This document shows positions 8,455-16,637 of a stretch of DNA of 24,292 nt, in pieces. Numbering within the stretch: the first letter of the stretch is position 1; each line of letters opens with the position of its first letter. The position numbers were made by a program, and so were the translations under genes. Source of the DNA: Pseudozyma flocculosa PF-1 (taxonomy: Eukaryota > Basidiomycota > Ustilaginomycetes > Ustilaginales > Ustilaginaceae); the NCBI RefSeq assembly GCF_000417875.1, contig NW_006920888.1:537936-562227 (forward strand), written 5' to 3'. The notes below the pieces were generated by a model. That model did no database searches and was not told the DNA's origin. It saw nothing but the letters and a program-made list of their open reading frames with translations.

Positions 8455-10285
8455 AGGTGCGCGTGCTGGTGCTGGTGCTGGTGCGCGTGCTGGTGCTGGT
8501 GCTGTTGCTGGTGTTGTAGCTGCGGGTGGTGGTGAGGAAAGTGGCCAAAGTGGTTCTGGGGTTGGTCGACGGCATGTCCGCCACCGCTGGCCCCGCTCAG
8601 GGACACGAAGCCCACGTTGCCGTTGAAGATGTTGCCAATCGTCGAGCCGTGGATGCGCCGGGTGTGCTTGGTGAGGGTCGTCTTGCGGCAAAAGGATTTG
8701 CCGCAGTCCTGTCAACGGGCCGCGTCGAAGACGGCAAGGATCAAGAAGCGGGCGCGGGGGGACAGGCCGGGTCAGGATACGGGGTTGCAAGACGTGCGAT
8801 CCACGGCGACATGGGCAGGAGAAGATGGTCGCGGCCGTCGATGCTCACCTCGACGGGGCACTTGTATGGCCTCCTCCCGCTGTGGATGCGGCGGTGGCGC
8901 GCGAGGGAGCTCGAGTCGGAGCTGGACATCGGTGCGAGCGGGACGTTCAACAAGGGGAGGTCGAGGGAAAGGCGGTCTAGTCAGGTCAGCGTGTCGTCCA
9001 TACGCAACGGCGGGCAGATGCAGAGGCGGCACCGCCGACTCACAAGGTCTTGCTACACGTGTCGCAGACGTGCGGCCTCTCGCCCGTGTGGATCCGGGTG
9101 TGGACCGTGAGCGCAGAGCGCTGGATAAAGGTCTTGTAGCATCCCTCGAACCGGCACGCGAACGGCCGCTCCTGGCTGTGGATGCGAGCGTGTCTGGTGG
9201 TGGTGGTGGTGGTGTAATCGCCAGCAGCATCAGGAGCAGCGCACGGAACAAGACATGAAGGCGTCGTGGCAGCAAAGGTCGGAGGGACGGTGGTCAGTCT
9301 TTCGTCGCCAATCGCTGATCCTAAACCGAAACGTGGCCGCTGCCTTTGGACCGCAACGGAGGCCCAAGGGGGAACAATGGGCCTGCTGCCCGGAGCCAAT
9401 CGAATCCAATGCAGTTGCCATCTTCCAGGCCGGCCTGGACGTCTTCGAGCTCTGTCGGCACTGCCATCTCCCTCGGTCCGGCCCACGACCACGGCCATGG
9501 TCTTGCTTTGCGCCTCGACCGCTGCGGAATCACGGATCGCCGCGATCAACTCACCTCGCCAGGTCCGATCGCCTGTGCACGCGCGGAGGTCAAGAGATGG
9601 CGGCAGGGCCAAGCGGCGGTGGGGGATGGTAGGAGGTCGTCGTCAGCCACATGCTTTCACGGTTCGACTCGACCCTTGTCCCACGAGGGGGCGGCCAGCT
9701 CGCAGATCTGCGATGCCAGCCCGCCGGGTTTTGCGACATGGTGCAGCTCGACTAGGTCGAAGCGGCCCTTTGTGACGGCTGCACGAGCTGCTGATCTGTT
9801 TGTTGTTCTCGTTGCGCGTGTGACCCGCTGCAGCACGGCAGGCGGCAGGCGGCAGGCGGCAGGCGGCAGGCGGCAGGCGGCAGGCCGCACGGGCGACTCG
9901 GCATAAATGATGCGCAAACGAGAAACAAGGCTCACCTGCTGAAGGCCTTGGAGCAGCCGTGGTAGTCGCACACAAAGGGGCGGCTCTCGGAGCGGTGGTC
10001 GTCGTGCACCAGCTCTGCATCGAGTCAAAGGGGCGGCAGTATGGAGGGTGGTGTCGCGAGAAGAGGTGCAGGAGAGGGTGGGTCCGAACGCAGAGGGGCG
10101 GGGCAGGGAGCAGAGGCGGACAGGTCGGCGTGCGTCAGTCCGAGGACCCGTCCGAGGGACGATGAGGGGATGATGAGGGGGGGCGAGCGTTCCACTGCAT
10201 CGGGCCCCCGTAGCGAGGGAGGCTGACGGCTGAGGGCGGAGCGAGGGATGCGGTGGGGTCGTGCGCACTCACCGAGGATGTCCAT
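7458..10285 (-). CDS. C2H2 zinc-finger transcription factor with four tandem fingers and a Gln/His-rich C-terminus
   Basis: Six minus-strand exons (10285-10273, 10014-9936, 9572-9555, 9193-9044, 8921-8849, 8708-7458) join in phase to give 527 residues. The DNA-binding domain is N-terminal: finger 1 C20-C25/H38-H42, finger 2 C50-C55/H68-H72, finger 3 C80-C83/H96-H100, finger 4 C108-C113/H126-H131, linked by QERPF, GERPH and GRRPY linkers. The 'FSRRSDLARH', '[10 protein letters not shown]' and '[14 protein letters not shown]' helices match a familiar fungal multi-finger class, but I cannot assign an orthologue. Residues from about 145 on are low complexity: a His/Gln block, poly-Gln (CTG run at 8424-8450), poly-Ser and a Pro/Thr-Pro patch, typical of activation domains. 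It should act in the nucleus. The short first exon (ATG GAC ATC CTC G) is the least certain part; all internal junctions are GT-AG, mostly GTGAG donors. Confidence 0.85.
8424..8450 (-). repeat. CTG/CAG coding microsatellite encoding poly-Gln
   Basis: Nine CTG units on the plus strand read as a poly-Gln run in the C2H2 factor. It adjoins a GTG run (about 8407-8422) that encodes poly-His, and further His/Gln alternation at about 8455-8515. Confidence 0.9.
9555..9572 (-). other. 18-nt in-frame microexon completing zinc finger 1
   Basis: On the minus strand the 18 nt lie between a TGCACAG| acceptor and a |GTGAGT donor. They supply the last base of Arg31, codons for R-S-D-L-A, and two bases of Arg37. 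With them finger 1 reads C-x4-C-x12-H-x3-H. Without them the flanking exons still join in frame but give FSR-HARIH, six residues short of a finger. The flanking introns are 363 and 361 nt, much longer than the other introns in the window. Confidence 0.85.
9836..9884 (+). repeat. GGCAGGC-type heptanucleotide tandem array inside an intron
   Basis: A seven-base unit (GGCGGCA in one phase) is repeated about 6-7 times. It lies in the intron just upstream of the microexon, about 50 nt downstream of that intron's donor on the transcribed (minus) strand, where it reads GCCTGCC. Confidence 0.9.
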
Positions 10286-10991
10286 TGTCTCGGCGTGTCG
10301 GGTGGGACGAGGAGGATGAAGAGGAGACGGTGAAGGGAGGAGAAGGAGGCGACGGTGGTGGTGGTGGTGATGGTGGTGTTGGTGGTGATAGAAGTGCTGA
10401 TCGTGGCCGCCAAGGTGGTCGCGGTGGGTGCAAGCAAGGTGATGGTGGCGGCAGCTGGCTCGGGGCGTGGGTGGCAGCCCTGCTTGCTTTCGATAGGGGG
10501 TGATGAGGCGGTGGGGTGGGCCACTCTGGAGCGGTGCAGGGATGAGCGGGCCGTAGTCGGTGATGGGCGAGCTAGGGCAGTGGGGCCTGGCCTAGCCTGG
10601 CTTCCAAGTGCTGGAAGGAGATGAAGGCGTGAGTAGTCAAGGCAGACGGGCCGGGGCGAGGCGCGGCGCGGCGAGGCAGTCGAGCGCGGCTGTCACGTAG
10701 CTAGTCAAGTCGGTTGGGCCTGGGTCTGGGTCAGGACGACGACCTGGGGGCGCCGGCGTGAGTGGGTGGGTGGGGCGGCAGGCAAGAGGCTAGGCTCGCG
10801 CGATGGCCAGCAAGGCAGGACGAGGTTGATGAAGGGTGCGCGGTGGCCAAGGCGGCGGGTCGCTCGGTCGGCCGGACGGGCGGGCGGTCGGGCGGGGCGT
10901 AAAGGGATGCGCAGGGGCAAGAGGGACGGCTTGGCAGAAGCAACAACCTGATGGCCCGACAAAGGCGAGGTCGAAGAAGGTTGGCTCGGTC

Positions 10992-11020
10992 GGATGGGGA
11001 TGGGGATGGGGATGGGATGT
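10992..11020 (+). repeat. GGGGAT tandem run with G-quadruplex potential
   Basis: Four closely spaced G-runs separated by AT form a short six-base tandem array about 700 nt upstream of the C2H2 start codon. G-quadruplex formation is inferred from base composition only. Confidence 0.6.
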
Positions 11021-11195
11021 GGTTGAGGATGGTGGGTCCCTGACTCTGGCCTCCTGAGCTACGGTGTGACCCCTTATGTAGGTGTGGGACCGACCGACCA
11101 GGAGATGGTCCCAGAAGCAATGGGCCAGGGCCACAGGCGGTCGGTGCTTGGAGAAAGGGCAGCGTGGGGGCGAGGGAGCGGGTCAGGGAGAGGCA

Positions 11196-11213
11196 AGAGA
11201 GAGAGAGAGAGAG
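11196..11213 (+). repeat. AG dinucleotide microsatellite
   Basis: About nine AG/GA units in non-coding sequence. Confidence 0.85.
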
Positions 11214-11454
11214 CCAGATGGGCAGCCAGAGTAGTGTCCGGAGAGGGGGACAAAGGGCAAGCCAACGTCACCCCTACGCGCTGCTGCTGCCAGAGCGTCA
11301 GCCTGCTGGGCTGCCCCGTTGCTTGCGACACAGCCGCCGCCAGCGCCAGCCACCACCTGGTTCCCCCCTTCTCCTCCTCCTCCCCCTGGTCCCTATCTGT
11401 CTGCTCGCCCACCGCCCAGGCTGCACCTCGACCCCGAACCTACCCAACCGGCCC

Positions 11455-11476
11455 TCATCATCATCATCATCATCAC
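11455..11476 (+). repeat. ATC trinucleotide microsatellite
   Basis: About seven ATC units in non-coding sequence. Confidence 0.9.
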
Positions 11477-11928
11477 CCGCTCGCTCGCTCACGTTTGCAC
11501 TGCAACCCAAAGCCACGGGTCAGCGCAGCGGCATACAGCGCAACCAGCGCCCTCGCCTGCCTGGCCCCTTCGACGGGGCCCACGAGCACCAGGGCGCTTT
11601 CGGCGTGGCTCGAGCGGCAGCCGCTCCCCGCCCATCCCCGGCTCGCCACCTGTATGCTGGCAGTGCGGCGACTAGCGCAAGTCAGGGCGACACCGCGTCC
11701 CCGGGAAGCCGCCCTTGCCCCTTAGCTTGGCGCGCCACTCTGTATCGGTCGTGATCCAGTCGGAGCTACGTACCATTGTCGTCCTCTCCGACAGCCTAGC
11801 TGGCCTCTTGTCTGATGCCTTCGACAATGTCCAACGAGGGATAAAGGTGACGGCGAGATGGAGCCATGACCGAGGACGGCGGGGCTCTTATTGATTGTCT
11901 GGGCCGAGGCTGCGGTATGGACGCGCAT

Positions 11929-11952
11929 GTGCGTGCGTGCGTGCGTGCGTGT
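11929..11952 (+). repeat. GTGC tetranucleotide microsatellite
   Basis: About five to six GTGC units, with one variant at the right end, in non-coding sequence. Confidence 0.85.
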
Positions 11953-12437
11953 GCATCTACTCGCGCTGGCAGACTCGAGCTCGACGAGGCATGACCCGAC
12001 TGGCACCCATGCTGGAAGCCATCCCGGCTGCTCCCCCTTCGTTAGTCACCTGGGTATTGGCATCGCCAACGAGAGGCCGAGCCGGTGCCGAAGGCGGTAC
12101 GACGGGCCCCCTCTCCGACCTGGCAAGAATGTATGCTCCCGATCCTTTCCGCTGCAGAGACAGCGGCGAGCTGCCCTGCCTGGGACAGTACGTGGCAGAA
12201 CGGCTGGGACGAGCCTCGCGAGCGCGCCATCCCGAAGCGATGAGACGGCAAGAGGGCCGCGGAGCGTGCGTCCGTCCAGCGAACAGGCGGGCCAGCGGCG
12301 GGCCTGCTTGCTTGCCGGCCTTCTTGTTACTTGCAGTGGTGTCCCGAGGCTAGCCTCTCTCCGTAGGGTAGAGCGGAGCAGCGGCGGCAGATATGCGCGT
12401 ATGCGTCTGCCCGCCACCGACTAGATCGAGCACTTAC

Positions 12438-12472
12438 GGCATGTACGCGGCCGTCTCCGCGCGTTGGCTCAT
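12438..12472 (-). other. Candidate first coding exon of an unresolved spliced gene (tentative)
   Basis: On the minus strand an ATG at 12472 with A at -3 begins MSQRAETAAYMP, with C/G third positions in most codons, and is followed directly by a consensus donor (CC|GTAAGTG at 12437). I could not settle a downstream exon. One in-phase possibility is an acceptor GTACGTAG| near 11776, continuing SDWITTDTEWRAKL and ending at a stop near 11670; another is an acceptor near 12305. Neither gives a protein I recognise. It could equally be chance. Confidence 0.18.
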
Positions 12473-12713
12473 CTTAACTTGTCGTATTGTTGCGGCTCAA
12501 GAGCAGACGTGCCATCCGCCAAGCTGCGAACGGGTAGCGGAGGACGGAGGTGTGCACCCTGCCAACCTTGACGATGGCGTGCGCGCTTCCCTGCCAGAAG
12601 CTGTCTGCGTGCCTCTGCCCTGGTTTCGCCAAGCTGCCGTGCTGTGCGGCTCGGCGGCCTTGCTTGCTTGTTGAGTCCGTTGCGGTGTGCGGTGCGAGTG
12701 GCGCCAACGAGTT

Positions 12714-12752
12714 TGCGGTGCGATGCGGTGCGGTGCGGTGCGGTGCGGTGCG
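12714..12752 (+). repeat. GCGGT pentanucleotide array
   Basis: About seven GCGGT/TGCGG units with one variant. The same unit occurs as a shorter run upstream of DRS1 (about 1046-1067). Confidence 0.85.
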
Positions 12753-13203
12753 CCGATGTCCTGCGCTGCGATGCGGGCTCGATGGCCGTTCTCGCTTCGT
12801 CGGGACTTGCTACCCGCCCCGGTCCACCTGTCACCGATCTGATCAATCCGCCGTCGAGCCGGCCCTTCCCACGCGCCCGGCCGGATCGGCATCGCCGTCG
12901 CCGTCGTCGTCGTCGTCGCCACCCGTCTGACCGTCCAGCGGCGTAAGCGACGACCAAGACACGGCAACACGGCCATCCCCGCATCATACCGTTCGATGAC
13001 CGACTCCGCAGAGGCGCTGCTGCTGTGGCAGTGGCGGGCAAAGAGCAAGCTAGGGGGGTCACCCAAGGTGGGGGGCGGGAAAGCAGCTTGGCGGCGGGAG
13101 TGCAATCGGACCTGTCGAGATTGACGAGGTTCCTGACACATGGGTGTCGCGCAGCCGGCCAGGAATAAAATTTTGTCGTCGGCAGCGCATGCAAAGCGCC
13201 GGC

Positions 13204-13237
13204 CAGGCAGGCAGGCAGGCAGGCAAGCAGGCAGGCG
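13204..13237 (+). repeat. CAGG tetranucleotide array
   Basis: About eight CAGG units interrupted by one AAGC-type unit, in non-coding sequence. Confidence 0.9.
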
Positions 13238-14070
13238 GCCACCAGGCGACCGACGGACAGGCTACGCGGGCGCACGCGCACTACTGCTGCTCTGTTGTGT
13301 GTACATGCTCGCCTACCTGCCTGCCCGCGATGCTGGGCTGGCAGCATCAACGCTCGATCGCAGCATGCCATTGCATCGACCCTCATTATTGTGGCGGCAG
13401 CATGTGTATGTACATATCGAGCGGCTCGCGCTCGGTCCCCCCCCGCCCGCAGCGCTGCGAACCTGGGTACGGTCGGGCCGGTTTTCGGGCTGGGCGTGGG
13501 GTGCAGGCTAGGGTGCAGCCCTCAACGCGAGGCAGGGTGCTGAATCGCCACACGACGCCAGCCAGCGAGTTAGACAGAAAATAAAAACGGATGGCCGAGA
13601 ATCGATCAGTGACCTCGTCAGTCGCTCTCTCTTCAGCTCTTTCCCGCCAATGGCCTTGTCCGAGCTCGAGGCACTCGTCGAACTCCCTTGGACCGCTCGA
13701 GGATGCAGTCTGGCGCCTCAGCAGGAGATCACCCGGCAGGTCACTCGTTCAATTGTTGTGTATGTTCTTCCAGCGACGAGCTGGGCGAAGTGGCGCCGAC
13801 GGGACGAGCCGAGGCCGTGCATCCATACCAGCAGGGTAGAGGTAGGCTGGCTTGGAGCGCTCGCATCGCAGGACACGTTCTTCCAAGGGACGAGCAGCAG
13901 CAGTGGGTCTGCACTACCGCCCGCGGCTCTGCCCATCCGGTGATATCCCGTCACCGTGGTGATGCAAATGAAGCGCTGACCATGGATCCGCGCAGCGCTG
14001 CAGGCGAATTCGTCACCAACCGACGACCATGTTCACTCCCTGCGAGACCGGCAGGGCATCGGCCGTGTGC

Positions 14071-14097
14071 AGCAGCAGCAGCAGCAGCAGCAGCAGC
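14071..14097 (+). repeat. AGC trinucleotide microsatellite
   Basis: Nine pure AGC units. No supported reading frame covers them. Confidence 0.9.
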
Positions 14098-15071
14098 CGA
14101 CGCCGCCGTCGTTGCTTCGGCCGTACCCGTCCGTTGCGCTTTCCAACTGACCTGAAAGAGCCCTCGGCCGGAGCAAACCGTCCGTGCAAACTGCTTGAGA
14201 GACATGACGCACGGGACCGAAGGACCGACGGCCGGCTATGTACCGTGTACCCCTCCGTCCGTGCACCGGGGCGGTACGGGCGGATGGAAGGCGCCGTTGA
14301 TGGGCCACGCCTGTCGGAAGCCGCGCTGAAAGGTCAGTCGCCCCCGACCGATCCATCCACTCTGCGCCCCGATCATTCCATCCGCAGTCGCTTGCACTTT
14401 CCGCCTGGCTTCGGTGCAGTGGACAGGACGTCGTCTGGCCATGACGCCGTGATCCTGCCGCTTGTCGATGGTGCAGAGGGCGCTCTGAGCGTCGTAGGTC
14501 GAGGATCCCATCCTCACCCGAGGCCGAGGGCGTGGAACTAGAGGCAGCTAGCTCGGTTTGCGAAACGAGGCGGAGGGGGACCGGGCAACGACGATTTTGG
14601 GCGTCATCAGCCCACCTTGGTCTGTCGTCGTCAATAGAGAAGCGTTTCGAACACCGCGAATGCGATAGCCGGCTCCGCTCATCACTTGTCGAGCGCTAGG
14701 GCATGCCTAGACACTCGCCTCATTGATCGTCGCTGCCGACTGGACGAGCAACCGACCTGCCTCGGTGTCACCCGCTTCACCATCGCTTGGCCAAAACGTT
14801 GCCCGCACCCTCAGGATGCGAGTTCAGCTCGGGAGAAGTCGCGGGCGAGGTTCACGTGGCAGCGACGATGTTGTCACCGTCGCTCGCCTGAGACGTGAGC
14901 CTCCGTCGTCCCCTTATGGAAGCCCGCGAGGTCGTCACGGCTCCAGTTACGCCTCTATCGAGGTGCACTTTGCCGTTCATCGCGGCTCCGGTCCCCAGCA
15001 CTGCGTGTGGTGCCGTGATCATCGCGGTGCAAGACCACCCACCTGCCGACGGCCCGAGTCGAGCTGAGTCG

Positions 15072-15072
15072 G

Positions 15073-15110
<38 letters not shown>
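15072..15110 (+). repeat. GACGAT hexanucleotide array
   Basis: About six and a half units of GACGAT, about 510 nt downstream of the stop codon of the minus-strand Nudix gene. Confidence 0.9.
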
Positions 15111-15111
<1 letters not shown>

Positions 15112-15626
15112 TTGAGAGCCGCACCGAGGCTAGTAGTGCTGCCCACCCGTCCTCGCCACTGGCCTCGCACACCGGTCGGCACGCGCTCTGTCGCCGGTCG
15201 TGCAGACACGCCCCGGCTCTTTTCGCTAGACCGGCTCTGGCTTCGCGTAGCCCTTGAAGCTGCTCGAGCGACTCTGGCCCGTACTCTTTACCGCTGGGTC
15301 GTGCCGAGCGCTTCGGTCAGGCTCGAGCAGTCGCGCAGCCGTGGTCCCTCGTACCGTAGCCACGGCAGCCACCGCCCCCCGGCGCTTCTGTACTCGGCCT
15401 CCCGGTCGCGGAGACGGCTCCGAGGCCTGCAGCCGGTCCAGCGCGGCGAGGAGTCGGACGGATAAGTGACCTTCTGATTGGCTCTGCGTCTATATGCCTG
15501 CGTGGTGCTATCCAAGAATGTTTGTCGGCCGTGCGGGGATCCACCGGGCTGGGTCCCGTCGCCCACGACCGATCGGGCACCCTTCCAGCCGCGCGGTCGT
15601 CGCGCGTGCGTATCCATGTTGCGCCC

Positions 15627-16637
15627 TCAGAGCTGGGATCCCATCGACGGGTTGGCGAGGATGAAGTTGACCAGCGGCGCAAAGAGCGGCGCGCCCTGGG
15701 CAAAGTCGTCTGCCTCGGCCCATTCGACGGCTTCGTGAGCGTCGAGGGGCCCGTGGCTGGGGCCAAACGAGGACGACGACGCGGCGGTGGCAGCGCCGAC
15801 GCCGGCCAGGGTGCCGTCCCGGCGCAGTGCGCGACCCTCTGCTGCGTCCCCGGCCGACCTGCCAGCGTAGTCGTGGACGTCGTCGGAGCTGCGTATCGAC
15901 TGGGCCAGCCTCTCGGCGGCGAGCAGCTTCTCGAGCGACACGGGCAGCTGCTGCCCCTGGCGCAGGGCGTGGGAGTGGAGCTGCTGCATCGCGTGCTGCT
16001 GCTCGGCGGCGTTCTTGAGGTAGGACCACGGCACCCAGGTCCAGCCGAGGCACTTTTCGGGCTCGGTGACGGTGGCCTCGACCTGGGAGCGGCCGGGCTC
16101 GACGCGGCCTTTTGCCTTCATGAAGATGGTGACGTAGTGCCGCCCGAGGCCAGCGTGGGCCTCCTCGCCGGCGTCCTTCATGCGCACCGAGTTGACGGCC
16201 GTGACAAACTGGACGCCTCGAGTCTTGGCCTTGTTGGTGGAGCGGCCTGTCGCCGAGGAGGAAGCGAGCGCCGCGGCCGATGCCTCGGTGGCCAGCATCG
16301 AGAGCGCCTCGCACAGGTCCGCCGGCTCGTGTTCGTCGGCGCTGGAACGCTGGCCGTGGTCCGCTTCGCTGCCGTCGCCGTCGGTCTCGAGGTGGATGCC
16401 GGTCTCTTCGAGGACCTCGCGGATGGCGCAATCTTCGAACGACTCGTGCAGCTCGAGGTGGCCGCCGGGAAGCGCCAAGGTACCGGCACCGTGGCTGCCG
16501 GTCCTCTTGCCGAGCAGGATGCGGCCGCGCTCATTGAGCACCAGGACGCCTACGCCCACCCTGGGCACCACTGAAGCGTCGGCCACCACGCAGGGGCCAT
16601 CGCCACGGGCCGATGGCGCTTCCAAGACCGCCGACAT
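15627..16637 (-). CDS. Nudix hydrolase, NUDT15/MTH2-like, with large inserts
   Basis: A single minus-strand exon encodes 336 residues. The Nudix box is complete: G59, E65, R73-E74, E77-E78 and G80-I81 in the pattern G-x5-E-x7-REVLEETGI, preceded by VGVLVLNERGRILLGKR and GSHGAGTLALPGGH. Later segments HYVTIFMKA and PEKCLGWTWVPWSYLK match NUDT15-type proteins, which hydrolyse nucleoside di- or triphosphates including oxidised or otherwise non-canonical ones; the substrate here is inferred. Typical members have about 160 residues. This one has an Ala/Ser-rich insert (about 82-140) between the Nudix box and the next strand, and about 65 extra residues between WVPW and the terminal APLVNFILANP segment, which resembles the family's last helix. 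No intron is needed. Its start codon faces the transporter gene across about 1.7 kb. Confidence 0.88.
   Translation of the reverse strand: MSAVLEAPSARGDGPCVVADASVVPRVGVGVLVLNERGRILLGKRTGSHGAGTLALPGGHLELHESFEDCAIREVLEETGIHLETDGDGSEADHGQRSSADEHEPADLCEALSMLATEASAAALASSSATGRSTNKAKTRGVQFVTAVNSVRMKDAGEEAHAGLGRHYVTIFMKAKGRVEPGRSQVEATVTEPEKCLGWTWVPWSYLKNAAEQQHAMQQLHSHALRQGQQLPVSLEKLLAAERLAQSIRSSDDVHDYAGRSAGDAAEGRALRRDGTLAGVGAATAASSSSFGPSHGPLDAHEAVEWAEADDFAQGAPLFAPLVNFILANPSMGSQL

Larger units (their letters stand above)
10286..12437. other. Long upstream region of the C2H2 gene, no supported gene
   Basis: The first about 75 nt are pyrimidine-rich on the minus strand and fit a leader for the C2H2 gene. 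Beyond that are repeats: GGT-rich (about 10350-10390), a G-rich GGGGAT run (10992-11020), AG (11196-11213), ATC (11455-11476) and GTGC (11929-11952). Frames open over 100-200 codons exist on both strands but have Arg/Pro/Ser/Cys-rich composition and no recognisable domain. I see no supported gene. Confidence 0.5.
12473..15626. other. Gene-poor stretch with dispersed microsatellites
   Basis: About 3.1 kb with no supported gene. It contains a GCGGT run (about 12714-12752), a CAGG run (13204-13237), an AGC run (14071-14097) and a GACGAT run (about 15072-15110). Two AT-rich islands, around 13160-13175 and 13575-13590, contain AATAAA. A frame at 14029-14541 has an ATG and 170 codons, but the product is Ser/Arg-rich without a domain, so it is not called. 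Confidence 0.5.

Noticed and set aside
6955..8790. A 611-codon minus-strand frame overlapping the C2H2 gene's last exon
   Set aside because: It is a different frame from the one that joins the zinc fingers to the Gln/His-rich tail, and it is Arg/Pro/Ala-rich without a domain.
9836..9884. Tandem array considered as a CRISPR-like or satellite locus
   Set aside because: Units are seven bases with no spacers. It is a simple microsatellite within a fungal intron.
12469..13386. A 305-codon minus-strand frame
   Set aside because: The product is made largely of translated repeats (Ala-Cys-Leu and His-Arg-Thr-Ala-Pro runs from CAGG and GCGGT arrays), with no domain.
13409..13416. TGTACATA, a perfect match to the Puf-protein RNA site UGUANAUA
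   Set aside because: No transcript is supported there, and an eight-base match is expected by chance.
14029..14541. A 170-codon plus-strand frame with an ATG
   Set aside because: It crosses an AGC repeat, lacks the codon bias of the confident genes, and no domain is recognised.
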